A stretch of 64,000 bases of DNA. Origin: Pseudomonadota bacterium (lineage in GTDB: Bacteria > Pseudomonadota > Alphaproteobacteria > Rhizobiales > Rhizobiaceae). The notes below the pieces were generated by a model that was not told the DNA's origin, did no database searches, and saw only the letters and a list, made by a program, of their open reading frames with translations. Location of the stretch: assembly GCA_023457435.1 (NCBI GenBank), contig JAEWLS010000002.1:1-64000 (forward strand). The letters run 5' to 3'. Of the stretch, positions 63,527 through 64,000 are shown in pieces (position 1 is the stretch's first letter; each line of letters starts with the position of its first letter). The position numbers and the translations under genes are program-made.

Positions 63527-64000
63527 ACTCGCAGATGAAATGGGGCGTCGGCGGGATGCGCCGCGCGCTGCTTCTCGCATCGGCGGCAATCGCATTGGGC
63601 GCCTTCGCTCCGTCGGCCATGGCCGACAACAAGGTGGTTTTCGGCATCGTCACCGACATCCACACGACCGATCCGGATCGTGTCAGCTCCGGCGGCGACT
63701 GGAACGTGCTCGCCAATATCTTCGAGGCGCTGATGGGCCGCGACGCGCAGGGTCGTCTGGCACCGGAACTCGCGACCGACGTGAAGGTCAGCGAAGACGG
63801 CCTCACCTATGAGTTCACCCTCCGCGAGGGCGTGAAGTTTCACAACGGCGATCCGTTCACCGCCGAGGACGTGGTCTTCAGCTGGCAGCGCGCCCGCGAT
63901 CCGGAGCTGAAGTTCACCTACGTTGAATGGGTTGCGAACAAGATCGCCAATGCGGAAGTCATCGACCCGATGCATGTCCGCATGACGTTGAAGGCCAAAA
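63523..64000 (+). CDS. Peptide/opine-type periplasmic binding protein (family 5), partial
   Basis: The reading frame starts at ATG 63523, after GGGAGGAATGTC, and runs off the right edge after 159 codons. A signal peptide covers about residues 1-34 (RRALLLASAAIALGAF, ending AMA). The mature part has TDIHTTDPDRVSSGGDW, FHNGDPFTAEDVVFSWQRA and ELKFTY, closely related to the binding protein at 58805. The C-terminal two thirds are missing only because the window ends. Confidence 0.88.

Overview
The window looks like chromosomal DNA of a Rhizobiales alphaproteobacterium, probably near the Mesorhizobium/Phyllobacteriaceae group. This is inferred from high GC, dense ATP-transporter operons with ATGA/GTGA overlaps, an ExoF-type polysaccharide export protein, and two perfect CtrA boxes (TTAA-N7-TTAA). 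I see no rRNA, tRNA, CRISPR array, insertion sequence or phage gene.

Layout, left to right. (1) 0.27-14.5 kb: a 6-phosphogluconate dehydrogenase faces a LacI-family repressor. The repressor is divergent from a long plus-strand operon for an oligosaccharide: binding protein, two permeases, ATPase, beta-mannosidase, TIM-barrel isomerase, Gfo/Idh oxidoreductase, aldo/keto reductase and GH43 glycosidase. Two copies of the same 14-bp palindrome lie between repressor and operon, one on each side. (2) 14.6-27.2 kb: an unusual block of exported proteases. It holds two divergent trypsin-fold proteases, a MORN-repeat exported protein, and a five-gene minus-strand cluster. The cluster is a Tat-exported caspase-like protein, a six-cysteine exported protein, a single-span membrane protein, an exported WD40-caspase protein, and a MEMO-domain/CapA-domain fusion. 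(3) 27.4-36.3 kb: mostly housekeeping genes: polA, a candidate AbcR-like small RNA with an orphan terminator, an M20 dipeptidase, an RNase D-type exonuclease, an acyltransferase, a small membrane protein, and a PBP1A-type synthase behind a CtrA box. (4) 36.4-46.1 kb: a branched-chain amino-acid-type transporter operon flanked by two aldehyde dehydrogenases and controlled by a divergent AraC-type regulator. Its LivF subunit carries a roughly 430-residue tail with five copies of PRxLLGxSAEPV. (5) 46.1-56.2 kb: an eight-gene, fully overlapping Pel-like exopolysaccharide operon with a split PelA, a PelD-like protein that ends before the c-di-GMP domain, PelF, PelG, and an ExoF/Wza-type export protein. 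A CtrA box sits just upstream. (6) 56.4-64.0 kb: two SnoaL-like proteins around an Old Yellow Enzyme homologue, with a peptide/opine-type ABC transporter (two family-5 binding proteins, DppC, DppD and DppF-like). The last binding protein runs off the window.

Most of the window is devoted to taking up plant- or soil-derived solutes and to building or remodelling the cell surface. The best candidates for undescribed biology are the exported caspase cluster, the Pel-like operon without a c-di-GMP receptor domain but with a CtrA box, and the repeat tail on LivF. Functions are inferred by reading translated sequences and recalling family motifs; no database search was run.
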